Shown here: in pieces, positions 53,712 to 64,000 of the stretch
Position numbering within the stretch: the stretch's first letter is position 1
Layout: every line of letters starts with the position of its first letter
DNA from: Smallanthus sonchifolius
Lineage: Eukaryota > Streptophyta > Magnoliopsida > Asterales > Asteraceae
Length of the DNA: 64,000 bases
Direction: 5' to 3'
NCBI GenBank assembly: GCA_023525975.1
Contig: CM042020.1
Span: 16,331,001-16,395,000, forward strand
Program-made: the position numbers and the translations under genes
The notes under the pieces: model-generated
Told to the model about the DNA's origin: nothing
The model's input: the letters and a program-made list of their open reading frames with translations, nothing else
Databases searched by the model: none

Positions 53712-56123
53712 TGTAAGGCCCCAAACTGGGCACCCTACAGTTGGATCTCATCCCTAGGTAAACTCATTAAAAACATTTAACTTTCATTTACATAAACAGT
53801 GGAAGACTTACTCAAAAAAGTATTATCTTTAAAGTCGTTAATTTTCATAAACGTTACCTGACGAATTCATGCGCACCAACCCGAGTAGCCCGCTCCCAAT
53901 CCAAGATACCTCAACTAGAGACTCACCTGCAAAACAATCTAACGTACATACAAAGTCAGCTACGCTGAGTGAGTTCTAATAGTTTAAATTAACAAAATCC
54001 AACTCGTCTCATTTATTATTTATCTCCACTCAAGACCCTCTGGTCATTAGAAAATAGTTGTATAGATTTTCATCATGTAAATAACCCCCGTCATTTTATA
54101 ATATCCCAAAGGATTCACCACCCCAGACACTACCCACCATTTTAACTCAGTAAGTCTCTCAGACATAGAACGAACTTACTATTCTAATGACTCACGATTT
54201 ACCGTATATATTAACCATACACTGGCTAACTCATCCAACCTCTAGACACCGACTTACCAGTCCTAACCAGAACTCTCATAAACCAACTGACTCAATGGTT
54301 GTACACAATGTACTCAGCCTGACACAACGGTCAATCTAACTCGACACACCACATTGATTCTATCTATTTATCACATCAATATCATCTCATACACAGTTAA
54401 TATAACTCATCACTTGCATGCAATTTAACACATATATAAGCACACAAATACATACCTCATCACTGCACCCTCGTCAGGGTTATCCCCGTCGGGATACCCG
54501 TCATAAGCTCAGCTCCACCCCTTGTTACAGGGCCCCGTCGTTAAACATAGCGACACACTCGTCATCTATGATGGCTACCCAGCCACTACACGGTGACTAT
54601 GTCATCTACCATACGGTGACTGACACATCACCCACACGACGACTGTCAGATCACACGTACAATGATGACCCTGAAGGACTCCGTCCTCCACATCACTATT
54701 AGCCGTATACACGGAAAACAGTGCAAGCACACAAAGCAACACATATATACACATGACACTACCTGGACATGTACTGCGACTCACCACCATTTACGGATCA
54801 CTTACGTGTGTAATCCAAAGCTTACTTAGACGTATCCTCATAACGTCTAGACACATTACTCAACTCTTTCCGAATAATAAATTATACGACACACAAACAC
54901 CACACCGGCTCATAGCCCGTACATACTAAGGACACCACATAGACCCATGCAATGCCATACCCGTCGTGTCACAGGGACAACGACACAATACCCACAACAT
55001 CAAGCACATGACGCACAACGGCATACTAGCACCTACATGACTCGTTAATGAACCACTTACAGGTTCTCATGCTAACTCTCCTTATATAACCATCACAGGT
55101 TTTAACTAAATGCCCGACTCACCCCGAACCTACTCATAAGATGATACACACAGATCATCACTACTCTTGTTCACCCATCCTAGGGATCCCATAACGACTC
55201 TCAGCTTATTATTACATAATGATCTCATAAAACACTTCAAGTTTAAATCATAACTCATTCGTTTAATTAAAACATGTGAGTATGTACGATAGCCCCAAAA
55301 CAGTAAAAAATTTAAAAGAGGGGATTAGAAACTCACTGGTTATGCCACGTCCAAATCCTGGCTCTGCAGCACGCGTACTTGCTCAAACCCCGAACCTGTC
55401 AAACGTATGATCACACGATCAGGATACGTTTAAAACATATGTTGGATAACGTATAACAATATAATAAAACCCCGAGTCTCGAATGTTCGTCAATCCAACT
55501 TCATGAAACCTAATCTCAAGCCACCTTGTACCGGATTGTTTGTGACCCGTTTAGAACTCGTGTATATGAACTGAGTTCCCTCGCATGCGCATTCCCGTGC
55601 CATGAAAACCTTTAACCGTTCTCTTCTCATAAACACCGACTTATATCGGTTCGTCCTCATGCATGCACGTACGTGTGCATGCACACGCATGCAAAAACCC
55701 TAATCGTTAAACGTCACCGATGCTCATGCCGGCACGTCCTTGGCCTAATTAGGACCCAAGTGTTCGAACCAAGTCCCCATGCGCATGCACGTTACCATGC
55801 AAGCACTAGCCATGGAAACCATATTCGTGAACGGTTCTACCCGGTCCTCCGTCTCCATCCTCGTGCGTTGCTTTGCCGCCCACCACCGAGCCCACCGTGC
55901 CATCTCCACCTTCTTCTCCATAACCCCGTCGTGTACTGCTAACTAGGGCTGTTCAAAAATCTCGTGGCTCGTGGCTCGCTCGAAGCTCGACTCGAAAAAA
56001 GCTCGGTTGTAAACGAGCCGAGCCGAGCTGGCTCGAATTGTAATCGAGCCGAGCTCGAGCTAGGGTTGGCTCGGCTCGGGTTCGGCTCGTTGACTCGGCT
56101 CGTGGCTCGGCTCGTCTAAATAA

Positions 56124-56161
<38 letters not shown>

Positions 56162-57214
56162 ATATTTGAAATATGATGTTTGATTTTTTAAGTTAATTTG
56201 TTTTCAAGAACTCTGAGTTTGGATTAAAATTTTACTTTATCTACAATTATATTTACTCTCTACTTTGTAAGTTTTGGGTTATCTATGTTTTTTTTTGTAT
56301 TTTATATATTGTCCCTTCCATGTATTTAGTTTTTTTGAAGACAATCAACTTCAAACCAAGAATAAAATATTTTTTTTGTTGTTTATATATATATTATTAT
56401 GTAAAAAAAACGAGCCACGAGCTGGCTCGAGCTTTTTACGAACCGAGCTCGAGCTCAACTTTTCAGCTCGAAAAAAAAATCAAGCCGAGCCGAGCTGGCT
56501 CGTTTAATTTCGAGCTCGAGCCAAGCCTGGCTCGGCTCGGCTCGTTAACAGCCCTACTACTAACCCGTTGCTGCCACGCACCACAACCGGGCACCACATC
56601 CTTCCCCGAGCAGCCACCCTGCCGACGGCCACCACCCGTAGGCTGTCGAAGTCCTACGCTCGTCACCGAGTCGGCATAGTGAGCTCCGGAGCCCGCTGGT
56701 CCTCGTCGTCCACCATCCTCTTCTACAATTTCCACCACAGGTCGGCCACCACGTCCCCGCCTCCTCCATTGCTGACCGTGAATACACTCTCAAAACCCTA
56801 ATCGGGTTCTTGCAACACAATTGTAAACAAAGTATAATGCGTGTAACAAGAATGGGAATTACCTTTACTGATTTGCAAAGTTCCCTGTCCACCACCACCG
56901 CCAAACTCCCTTTTTCGCCGGCGTCTCTCCCTTCCTTTCGTGCGGCTGTCGTGAACAACAAGCCTAGGCTAAGTGGCCTAGAGTTTGTGTAATGAGGGTA
57001 TTTAAATCCCTTAACGTTTCGCTTCGGGTCCCTCCTAAATTTGTTCGGCGCGTATCCGTAACCTTTAAAATAACGTTAACCGGTCCCTTAACTCTGATAA
57101 ACCCCAACTCTACACGAAACCGTAATAGTCTAAGTAAAGGAAAAAAATTAATAATACGATTATGTTCCCTTATAGACCCGATCCATTAGTTAGATAGGTT
57201 TCCGGGAAGTTACA
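53712..57214 (-). repeat. Solo LTR of a Tekay-type element with nested hAT MITE
   Basis: On the minus strand it starts TGTAACTTCCCGG at 57214 and ends GGGGCCTTACA at 53712. The 5-base repeat atcga flanks it exactly (53707-53711 and 57215-57219). Without the hAT insertion at 55944-56556 its length is about 2.9 kb. Near its 3' end is GAACTCACTCAGC and TTTGCAGGTGAGTC, matching the layout of the other Tekay LTRs. It holds no retroelement genes, so it arose by recombination between two LTRs. Short ORFs within it are spurious. Confidence 0.88.
55944..56556. mobile_element. Non-autonomous hAT element nested in solo LTR
   Basis: Ends TAGGGCTGTTCA and TTAACAGCCCTA are inverted, a well-known plant hAT terminus. 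The 8-base flanks are ctgctaac (55936-55943) and ctactaac (56557-56564), one mismatch. Both subterminal regions are dense in GGCTCG/CGAGCC repeats and the middle holds a (TA)n run near 56128-56157. No transposase. Confidence 0.85.
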
Positions 57215-57289
57215 ATCGATCTTAAGAGCTCCCCTATAGAACATGACTATATAGTACATGATCGAGGGGTAAAAAACCCGAGCGTTAAA

Positions 57290-58315
57290 TGATACAAATA
57301 TATGGGTTTTAATGTGTTTTGTGTGTTTATACTATTTGAATTGATTAACTACAAGAACTTGTGGTTTTGTAGGTAAATCACACAAACCGAAGGTGTTAAA
57401 GCAAGTAGGAACGCGTGTTACAGGAAGCAGAACAAGAAAACAAATTTCAGAAAAAAAGAAAAAAAAAGAAATTGCCGCATCAACTTGCTCCCACTTGATA
57501 AAACCATCATATCATCACCTTACCATCTTATCTTGATCGGTCAACTTGTTGGGGAAGAAAAAAATCTTCGTGGAAAAGATTAAGAATCTATCGATCCATC
57601 AACCAAGAACACACACACCTTTTCCAATTTTATCATCCATCCATTTTCAATTTTCCATAAACTAAAAAAAACCTATAACCAAAATTCCAGAAAATCATTA
57701 TCCAACACCAAGATCATCATCCTACATCATGAAATCCTCTGATTTGAAGAAGATGGAGGCCACGTTGGAAGAAATGAGAGGCTAAATCCTTGATGGTTCT
57801 CCTAGGTAATGGGTTTGTTAATCTTTGCTTGTATTTCTTGATTTGTAACTAATTTTGGGACTAGATTGTAAACCATTTAAGTTTTATTAATCTCAATATG
57901 ATGTGTTTGCTAGAAATCTGATTATGTTATGTGTTGTGATTAAGCCTGTTAAGATTAATCCGTCATATATATGTTATTGGATTGTTTGTTGCGATAATCA
58001 AAACCCTGTTAAGTTTTGTTTGCTATGCTAGCTAGATTCATCATTTGTAAATCTCCATTTAAGAGATTCCCACTGAGTTATTATCTGAAATGCTTGTGAT
58101 TGGCAAACCCGGATCCGAAAGGGAACCATTGTTTCCTTTAACATCTTACAAAATCCGATTTTTAAATATTGTGACAATTTCTTATGCGCAATTCTGATAA
58201 TAGATTAACGCTAGACCCCAATTCCCCTGGATCGACACCCTATTACCGCTATCTACTAAAGAAGTGATTAAGGGTTTATAAATTACTTTTTGACCGACCC
58301 TAACGACAGTCATCA
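57290..58315 (+). repeat. 5' LTR of Athila element
   Basis: Opens TGATACAAATATATGGG and closes CAGTCATCA, giving matched TGAT...ATCA ends, four bases before the primer site. The start is inferred from this symmetry because the second LTR is outside the window. It lies 70 bases after the solo LTR. Confidence 0.6.
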
Positions 58316-58319
58316 AAAA

Positions 58320-58337
58320 TGGCGCCGTTGCCGGGGA
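58320..58337 (+). promoter_or_regulatory. Primer binding site, tRNA-Asp (Athila type)
   Basis: TGGCGCCGTTGCCGGGGA complements the 3' end of plant tRNA-Asp, the primer used by Athila elements. Confidence 0.9.
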
Positions 58338-58483
58338 ATCGGTGCATTTAGTGTTAATCTCTGAGTTGTATTTCACTGTTTTCAAAAAATTTTCTAAGTT
58401 GATTTCTTAGTTATTTTTCATCCTTATTGTTCGGATTTACGCGTACGTTGTTGTTTTTGTCATTGCAGGTTAATTACAGGTTG

Positions 58484-59821
58484 ATGCATCACACCCGTCG
58501 ATCGGGAAAGACATCGCCTCTTATTTTCAATTCAGAAATTGAAAGAACTGCACGACATAATCGTGCCAATCAACGATCACTCAGAAAACCAACAACAAAC
58601 TCAAAAATGGAACCCAACAATCCAAACACTCCCGTGAATCCAAATGTGACATCTCATGTCGCAACCACCAGTATCCCACCACAACAACCACCTGTACCGC
58701 CAATACCACCACCATTCAACCAACTACCAACACAACCTCCTCCACAATCTCTTCCATTACAACCAAATCCACCTTTTCCGCCTAATCCAAATTACCAATA
58801 TCCACCGGTATTTGACGAAGGGGAACCGAACATGAACTATGATCCCCCACCCTTCGCAACTAACCAGCATGCCTATTATCAAAGAACCAAAGCTCACACA
58901 GATGACTGGAATGATGATTATAACGGCAGCGAGAGCTATGAAGAATACTCAGATGGATATATGGACGAAGGGGGTCCTGACCCACATTCTGGGGGAAATC
59001 AGAGAGCTTATCATAGACGAGTCAGACATGGTCGACAGGGGCCAAGAATGTACAACGGGGTACCACATATGGGCGCTCCAAATCCTCCACTTCGGGAACC
59101 TCGAGCCGGATTTTATGCAGATGGGGTACCGAGAAGAAATTATCATCGGCCAGCTCAAGATGTTACCACCCATTTCAGACCCATGGTCGCTCAAAGTACT
59201 TCACCTATTGTTCCACCCAATCAGGACAGAAGGACATTTGAGGTAAGACCTCAGTATTTGGGTTATCTACCCACGTTTTATGGCAAGCCAAACGAAGAGC
59301 CATATCTACATCTTGCTGAGTTTGAAAACATCTGTGGAACAATTGGAGGACACGGGTTCTCCCTTGATGAAGTTAAATTGATGATGTTCCAGTTCACTCT
59401 GAAAGATCGGGCAAAACAATGGTTTCTTACACTGCCCGCAGGAAGCATTAGAACTTGGGAACAAATGCAGCAGGTCTTTTTGGAAGAGTATTATACAATG
59501 AATCGAACAACAGAAGCTCGAGAAGCCATCCGAGCTTTCCAACAACACATGGGTGAACCTTTTCATGAAGCATTCACACGCTTCAAAGACTTGTTAAGAA
59601 GATGTCCACATCATGGCATCCCAAAATGGGAACTGATTAAAGCATTCTACGATGGACTACTTCCCGAGGATGTTAGGGAAGTAAACTCTACAAGCAATGG
59701 CACGTTCTTAACAAACCATGAAGATGTTGATTGGGAATTCTTGGAGAGAATGAGCGTGATTTCTAAGAGATTAGCTTCTAACAGGAAAACCAGGGGGTGT
59801 CGGCTAAAGTTGTTGATGTAG
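58484..59821 (+). pseudogene. Athila gag
   Basis: The likely start is the ATG at 58484 (MHHTRRSGKTS), 150 bases after the primer site; the frame is open from 58427. The N-terminal third is proline-rich (PPQQPPVPPIPPP). The gag core follows: PTFYGKPNEEPYLHLAEFEN, TLKDRAKQWFLTLPAGSI, TWEQMQQVFLEEYY and HEAFTRFKDLLRRCPHHG. The true frame ends near ISKRLASNRK; one A is missing from the A run near 59786, so the last codons to 59821 are not native and the rest of the polyprotein continues in the frame of 59797. Confidence 0.9.
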
Positions 59822-62800
59822 AAGCCGAAAAGCGAATCAAGAGTTTGGAAAGGCAGGTAGCTCAGTTGACTGTAGGCAGGGGCGATGAAGCAAAAGCTGT
59901 AAATTCATTTCCCATTTGTTCTGCTTGTGGTGATTTGGGGCATTCGGATCTAGAATGCCCGGGAGATTCAAATAGAACTGCTGAGGTAAATCAGGTTTAT
60001 GGTGATAGAAGACCGTTTGACATGAACTCAAATACTTATCACCCAGGTTTAAGGAACCACCCAAATTTCAGATATGGTAATGCCTCCAACCAGATGAATC
60101 CCAACTTTCAAGCACCAAATCAAGGGCAACAACAACAAAACAACCCCCAGCCTTATCAAAATCGTCAACAGGGTTGTAACCAAGGGTACAATCAAGGTGG
60201 TTATAACCGAGGACCTCAAAGGAACTTCAACAACCAACAAGGTGGTTCTTCTTCCAACAATGAAGCATCAAAGACGGATGCCATTTTTGAAATACTAAAA
60301 GAACTGAAGAAGGACAACGATGAAATGAAGAAGAACTTTGAGGAGATCAGAAAGAACAATCAGGTGAGGGACAAAAGCCATGAAGCTCTATCCAGACAAG
60401 TAGGTCAATTGGCTGAAGAGATAGCAACCGGAAGGCGAGACACGGGAAAGCTGCCTAGTGATACAAGAAGGAACCCGAGTCATCCGTCTTCAAGTTTTCA
60501 ACAGACATCCAATCCCTCAGTAAATCAGGTAACAATCCTTCGATCAGGTAAAACTTATGATAATAATGTTAGTACACCACCTCAGGGACGGGATGGTGAG
60601 GTGGAGGACTTAACGGGTCGGGAGGATAGTGATAGTGAGTCAGAAGTTGAAATTTCTGAAAAACCCGTTACCAAGAAAAAGGTAACTTTTCAAAATAAAC
60701 CTGAAATTGTGGAAAATGATATGGAGGATAATACCATTCCTTTTCCACAAGCTTTATTGAAATCAACATCAGGTTCAAAGGGTAATAAACGGGGGCCTCA
60801 ACAAGAGGAAATCTGGGAAGTCTTTAAACAAGTTAAAATCAACATTCCTCTGATTGATGCCATCAAACAAATTCCGGCTTACGCCAAATATATGAAAGAA
60901 ATGTGCACCCAGAAACGGCATAACAAAGTCCCAAAGAAAATTGATTTAACCGGACAAGTTAGTGCCGTTTTGTCGGGTGAAATCCCACCAAAAATGGAAG
61001 ATCCAGGAACGCCTGTTATTTCTGTACAAGTAGGTGACTTTGAAATCAACAGGGCGTTGTTGGATCTCGGGGCTAGTGTTAGCATTCTCTATGATCAATA
61101 TGATTTTGGACCTTTAAAGAAAGCCGATACTACTGTAGTATTGGCTGATTTGACACCAAAGCTCCCTAGGGGAATTGTTGAAGATGTGATAGTGCGGGTA
61201 GAGAATTTCTATTATCCCGTAGACTTTTTGGTTCTCGATCATGTATCGGCTGGTTCTTCAAAACAACCCATGGTCATCCTTGGAAGACCATTTTTAGCTA
61301 CAGCCAATGCAGTGATCGATTGCAGAACCGGCATAGTAGATCTTGCTTTCGGAAACCGCAAGTTAAGATTGAATGTATTTTCCCATCTTCCTAATTCTCC
61401 GTTCAACAGTGATTGCTTTATGGTAGACATTGTTGAAGGGTGCCCACCTCATGAAAATGAGGAGGGCGCCACGGAGACGTGCTTTATGTGTGACAGGAAC
61501 AGGTATGATCTGGAGAGGGAACTTGCAGAAGAAGAGAAAGAGATGGAGGTGATGGCCATGCAGGAGGGAAGACCTACTTGGACACATCAAGTGGAGAAGC
61601 TTCCCGAGCACATTGATACCCAGTTGAAGCCATCTTTGGAATCACCTCCACAAGTGGAGTTGAAGGAGTTACCAAGCCATCTAAAGTATGCTTTTGTGGG
61701 AGAAAACAAAACTCTCCCTGTTATTATTGCTTCTAACTTGTCACAGGAACAGGAGCATGCTTTAATGGAAGTGTTGATGGAGCACAGAGCCGCCATTGGA
61801 TGGAGTATCGCCGATCTCAAGGGCATAAGTCCATCTATTTGCATGCACAAGATCATTACTGAAGAAGGAGTCAAGCCAGTGAGAGATGTGCAAAGGAGAT
61901 TGAACCCGAACATGCGGGAAGTTGTAAAAAAGGAAGTTCTTAAGTGGTTAGATGCCGGGATCATCTATCCCATTTCAGATAGCTCATGGGTGAGCCCGAC
62001 TCAGACAGTTCCAAAGAAGTCGGGCATTCAAATCGTCAAAGGTAAGGACGGTGAAGAAGTTGCCACTCGGCCGGTAACCGGGTGGAGGATTTGTATAGAT
62101 TACAGGAAGTTAAATGATGCAACTTCGAAGGACCATTTCCCTCTGCCTTTCATGGATCAGATTATTGAAAAGCTGGCAGGTCAGAAATTTTATTGTTTTC
62201 TAGATGGTTACTCAGGATATAATCAGGTAGCCATTCATCCGGATGATCAGCATAAGACCACATTTACGTGTCCGTATGGCACATTTGCATTTAGGCGAAT
62301 GCCATTCGGATTGTGTAATGCCCCGGCCACCTTCCAAAGGTGCATGATGAGTATCTTTTCTGATATGATCGGGGAGTCTTTAGAGATCTTCATGGATGAC
62401 TTTTCTATATTTGGTACATCATTTGATTTATGTTTAGAACAATTGACAAAGGTTTTAAAAAGATGTATCGAATCAAATCTGGTTTTGAGCTGGGAGAAGT
62501 GCCATTTCATGGTTCAAGAGGGTGTCGTATTGGGACATGTTATCTCGGGGCGGGGTATTGAAGTCGATCATGCTAAAATTAAAGTTATTTCTACTTTACC
62601 CCCACCCGTTAACGTTAAAGGTATTCGTTCCTTTCTTGGACATGCCGGTTTTTACAGAAGGTTTATAAAAGGATTTTCAAGTATAACCAAACCATTGTGT
62701 AACCTTCTGTTAAAAGATGTCCCGTTTGTGTTTGATGAAGCATGTGTAAAATCGTTTGAATTGTTAAAACAAAAGCTGGTTGAAGCTCCCATTTTACAAT

Positions 62801-63183
62801 CACCAAACTGGTCACTACCTTTTGAAATAATGTGTGACGCTAGTGATTTTGCAATTGGGGCTGTTTTGGGACAACGGGTGGAAAAGAGACCCGTTGTGAT
62901 TTATTATGCAAGTAAGACTCTCTCGGAAGCTCAAATGAATTACACTACAACCGAGAAAGAATTACTTGCTGTTGTATATGCTTTAGACAAGTTTAGATCC
63001 TATATTTGGGGTAGCAAGGTTGTTGTGTATTCTGACCACAGTGCTATCAGGTATTTGATGAACAAAAAGGATGCTAAACCTAGACTAATCAGATGGATTT
63101 TGTTGCTGCAGGAATTTAATCTGGAAATTCGCGACAAGAAAGGATGTGAGAATGTGGTGGCCGATCATTTATCAAGGATCTAA
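59797..63183 (+). pseudogene. Athila zinc knuckle, protease, RT and RNase H
   Basis: An 1128-codon frame joined to gag by a -1 base frameshift. Zinc knuckle CSACGDLGHSDLEC at residues 41-54; Q/N-rich stretch (QGQQQQNNPQPYQNRQQG) near 110; a charged coiled-coil-like part near 170-215; protease LLDLGASVSIL near 420 (DLGAS is normal for Athila); RT with TGWRICIDYRKLNDAT, FAFRRMPFGLCNAPATF and FMDDFSIFG near 865; RNase H (MCDASDFAIGAVLG near 1011, YSDHSAIRYLM). It stops at TAA 63181 after ADHLSRI, exactly where the integrase linker should continue in the same frame. Confidence 0.92.
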
Positions 63184-64000
63184 CCGACTGAGAAAGACAC
63201 CACCCCTGAAATCAACGAACAATTCCCAGATGAACACCTTATGTCTGTCTCCACCAGTCCATGGTACGCTCATATTGCTAATTATCTTGTGACAGGTACA
63301 ATGCCGGACGAATGGAACAAAAGGAAGAAGCAGCAGTTTAAAGCAAAGGCAAAGTACTACATTTGGGATGAACCGGACCTCTTCAAAGTAGGAGCAGATC
63401 AGATCATTAGAAGATGTATACCAGATGAAGAAATCCATTGTGTACTGGAGATGGCTCATACCTCAGCATGTGGAGGGCATTTCAGTGGCCAGAAAACGGG
63501 TTATAAAATCCTATCTTGTGGTTTGTTTTGGCCAACATTGTTTAGATACTCATACAGGTTTGCTAAGAACTGTGCAAGATGCCAACAAATGGGTAGTATA
63601 GCTAAAAGAGATCAAATGCCATTACGACCCATTCTTGTTGTTGACATCTTTGACGTTTGGGGCATTGATTTCATGGGGCCCTTCCCGAATTCTTGTGGAA
63701 ACTTTTACATTTTGGTGGCGGTAGATTATGTATCGAAATGGATTGAAGCAATCGCCACCAAAACAAACGACCATAGCGTTGTGTGTAAGTTTGTCCAATC
63801 AAACATATTTTCCAGGTTTGGTATCCCCCGTGTGATCATAAGTGATGGGGGATCGCATTTTAAAAATTTTCACTTTGGCAAACTTCTTAAACGCTATGGC
63901 GTAGATCATCGGATTGCCACACCGTATCATCCACAAACGAGTGGACAGGTTGAAGTTTCTAATAGGCAGATAAAAGAAATTTTACAAAAAACGGTAAGAC
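63184..64000 (+). pseudogene. Athila integrase, partial at window end
   Basis: Continues the polyprotein frame after the TAA. It shows the integrase HHCC finger (MAHTSACGGHFSGQ ... CARCQQMG), core aspartates in GIDFMGPFPN and ISDGGSHF, and the PYHPQTSGQVEVSNRQIK segment with the catalytic glutamate. The C-terminus is outside the window. No further stop is visible in the frame. Confidence 0.9.

Larger units (their letters stand above)
57290..64000 (+). mobile_element. Athila-type Ty3/Gypsy retrotransposon, 5' part
   Basis: Contains 5' LTR, tRNA-Asp primer site, gag, protease, RT, RNase H and integrase, in Athila order, and runs past the window end. The 3' LTR and any env-like ORF are not visible. 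Coding is broken by one frameshift near 59800 and one stop at 63181. Confidence 0.9.

Noticed and set aside
54418..54702. 94-codon plus-strand ORF inside the solo LTR
   Set aside because: LTR sequence in antisense orientation; composition arises from short GC repeats, no protein features.
56320..56961. Several overlapping ORFs around 56.3-57.0 kb as host genes
   Set aside because: They lie in the hAT MITE and the U3 part of the solo LTR; arginine/serine-rich composition comes from GGCTCG and CCACC repeats.

Overview
This window is plant nuclear DNA from a repeat-dense, gene-poor region. The evidence is the mix of element types: Ty3/Gypsy elements with a C-terminal chromodomain-like segment (Tekay/Del type), an Athila element with a tRNA-Asp primer site, two Ty1/Copia elements, an L1-type LINE, a hAT transposon with a BED finger, MULE-type inverted-repeat elements and tRNA-derived SINEs. 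The flanking DNA is AT-rich with many (TA)n runs. The style of the Tekay LTRs and leader ORF fits a eudicot, probably Asteraceae; that placement is inference from memory of similar elements. I found no complete ordinary host gene. There are fragments: the promoter and first ~100 codons of a small gene at 4.0-4.4 kb, a probable NAC-domain fragment inside a MULE at 5.1-5.2 kb, and one or two unidentified short ORFs.

Layout. 0-4.4 kb: minus-strand Tekay element (end of 3' LTR plus an open pol) fused to the 5' end of a host gene. 4.5-5.8 kb: Pack-MULE-like element. 6.1-6.7 kb: long palindromic MITE pair. 6.7-19.2 kb: an Athila-like solo LTR split by a young, almost complete Tekay element (7779-18697) whose two LTRs differ at about 14 bases. 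19.4-25.5 kb: older, heavily mutated Copia element. 25.9-27.4 kb: a SINE, a hAT MITE and a MULE MITE, each with target-site duplications (TSDs). 28.1-32.8 kb: Copia element with 183/185-bp LTRs and a perfect TSD, but frameshifted. 33.6-36.5 kb: hAT element with perfect 8-bp TSD and a transposase broken by one stop codon. 38.9-41.4 kb: decayed LINE. 41.4-43.8 kb: putative solo LTR whose U3 is built from a 58-bp satellite. 46.2-47.8 kb: SINE-like sequence, a short ORF and a 1.15-kb perfect fold-back element with 9-bp TSD. 48-51.3 kb: several MITEs. 53.1-57.3 kb: a gag-like ORF interrupted by a 3.5-kb solo LTR that itself carries a hAT MITE. 57.3-64 kb: 5' part of an Athila element (LTR, primer site, gag, protease, RT, RNase H, start of integrase) running off the window.

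How it fits together. The window is a record of nested insertion. Insertion borders are supported by TSDs that I matched by eye: gagat, atcga, taaatgtc, taaaaatag, tatatacgta, a 16-bp SINE repeat and others. Most coding regions are broken by single-base indels or by C-to-T/G-to-A stop codons, as expected for methylated, silenced elements. The least damaged machinery is the Tekay pol at 577-4062 (no stop), the hAT transposase (one stop) and the Athila polyprotein (one frameshift, one stop). The most unusual structures are the ten-hairpin array and TGATCAG repeats inside the Tekay LTRs, the AACCGGTT arrays at both hAT ends, the long fold-back MULE, the 58-bp satellite in a putative U3, and the Pack-MULE carrying a NAC fragment.
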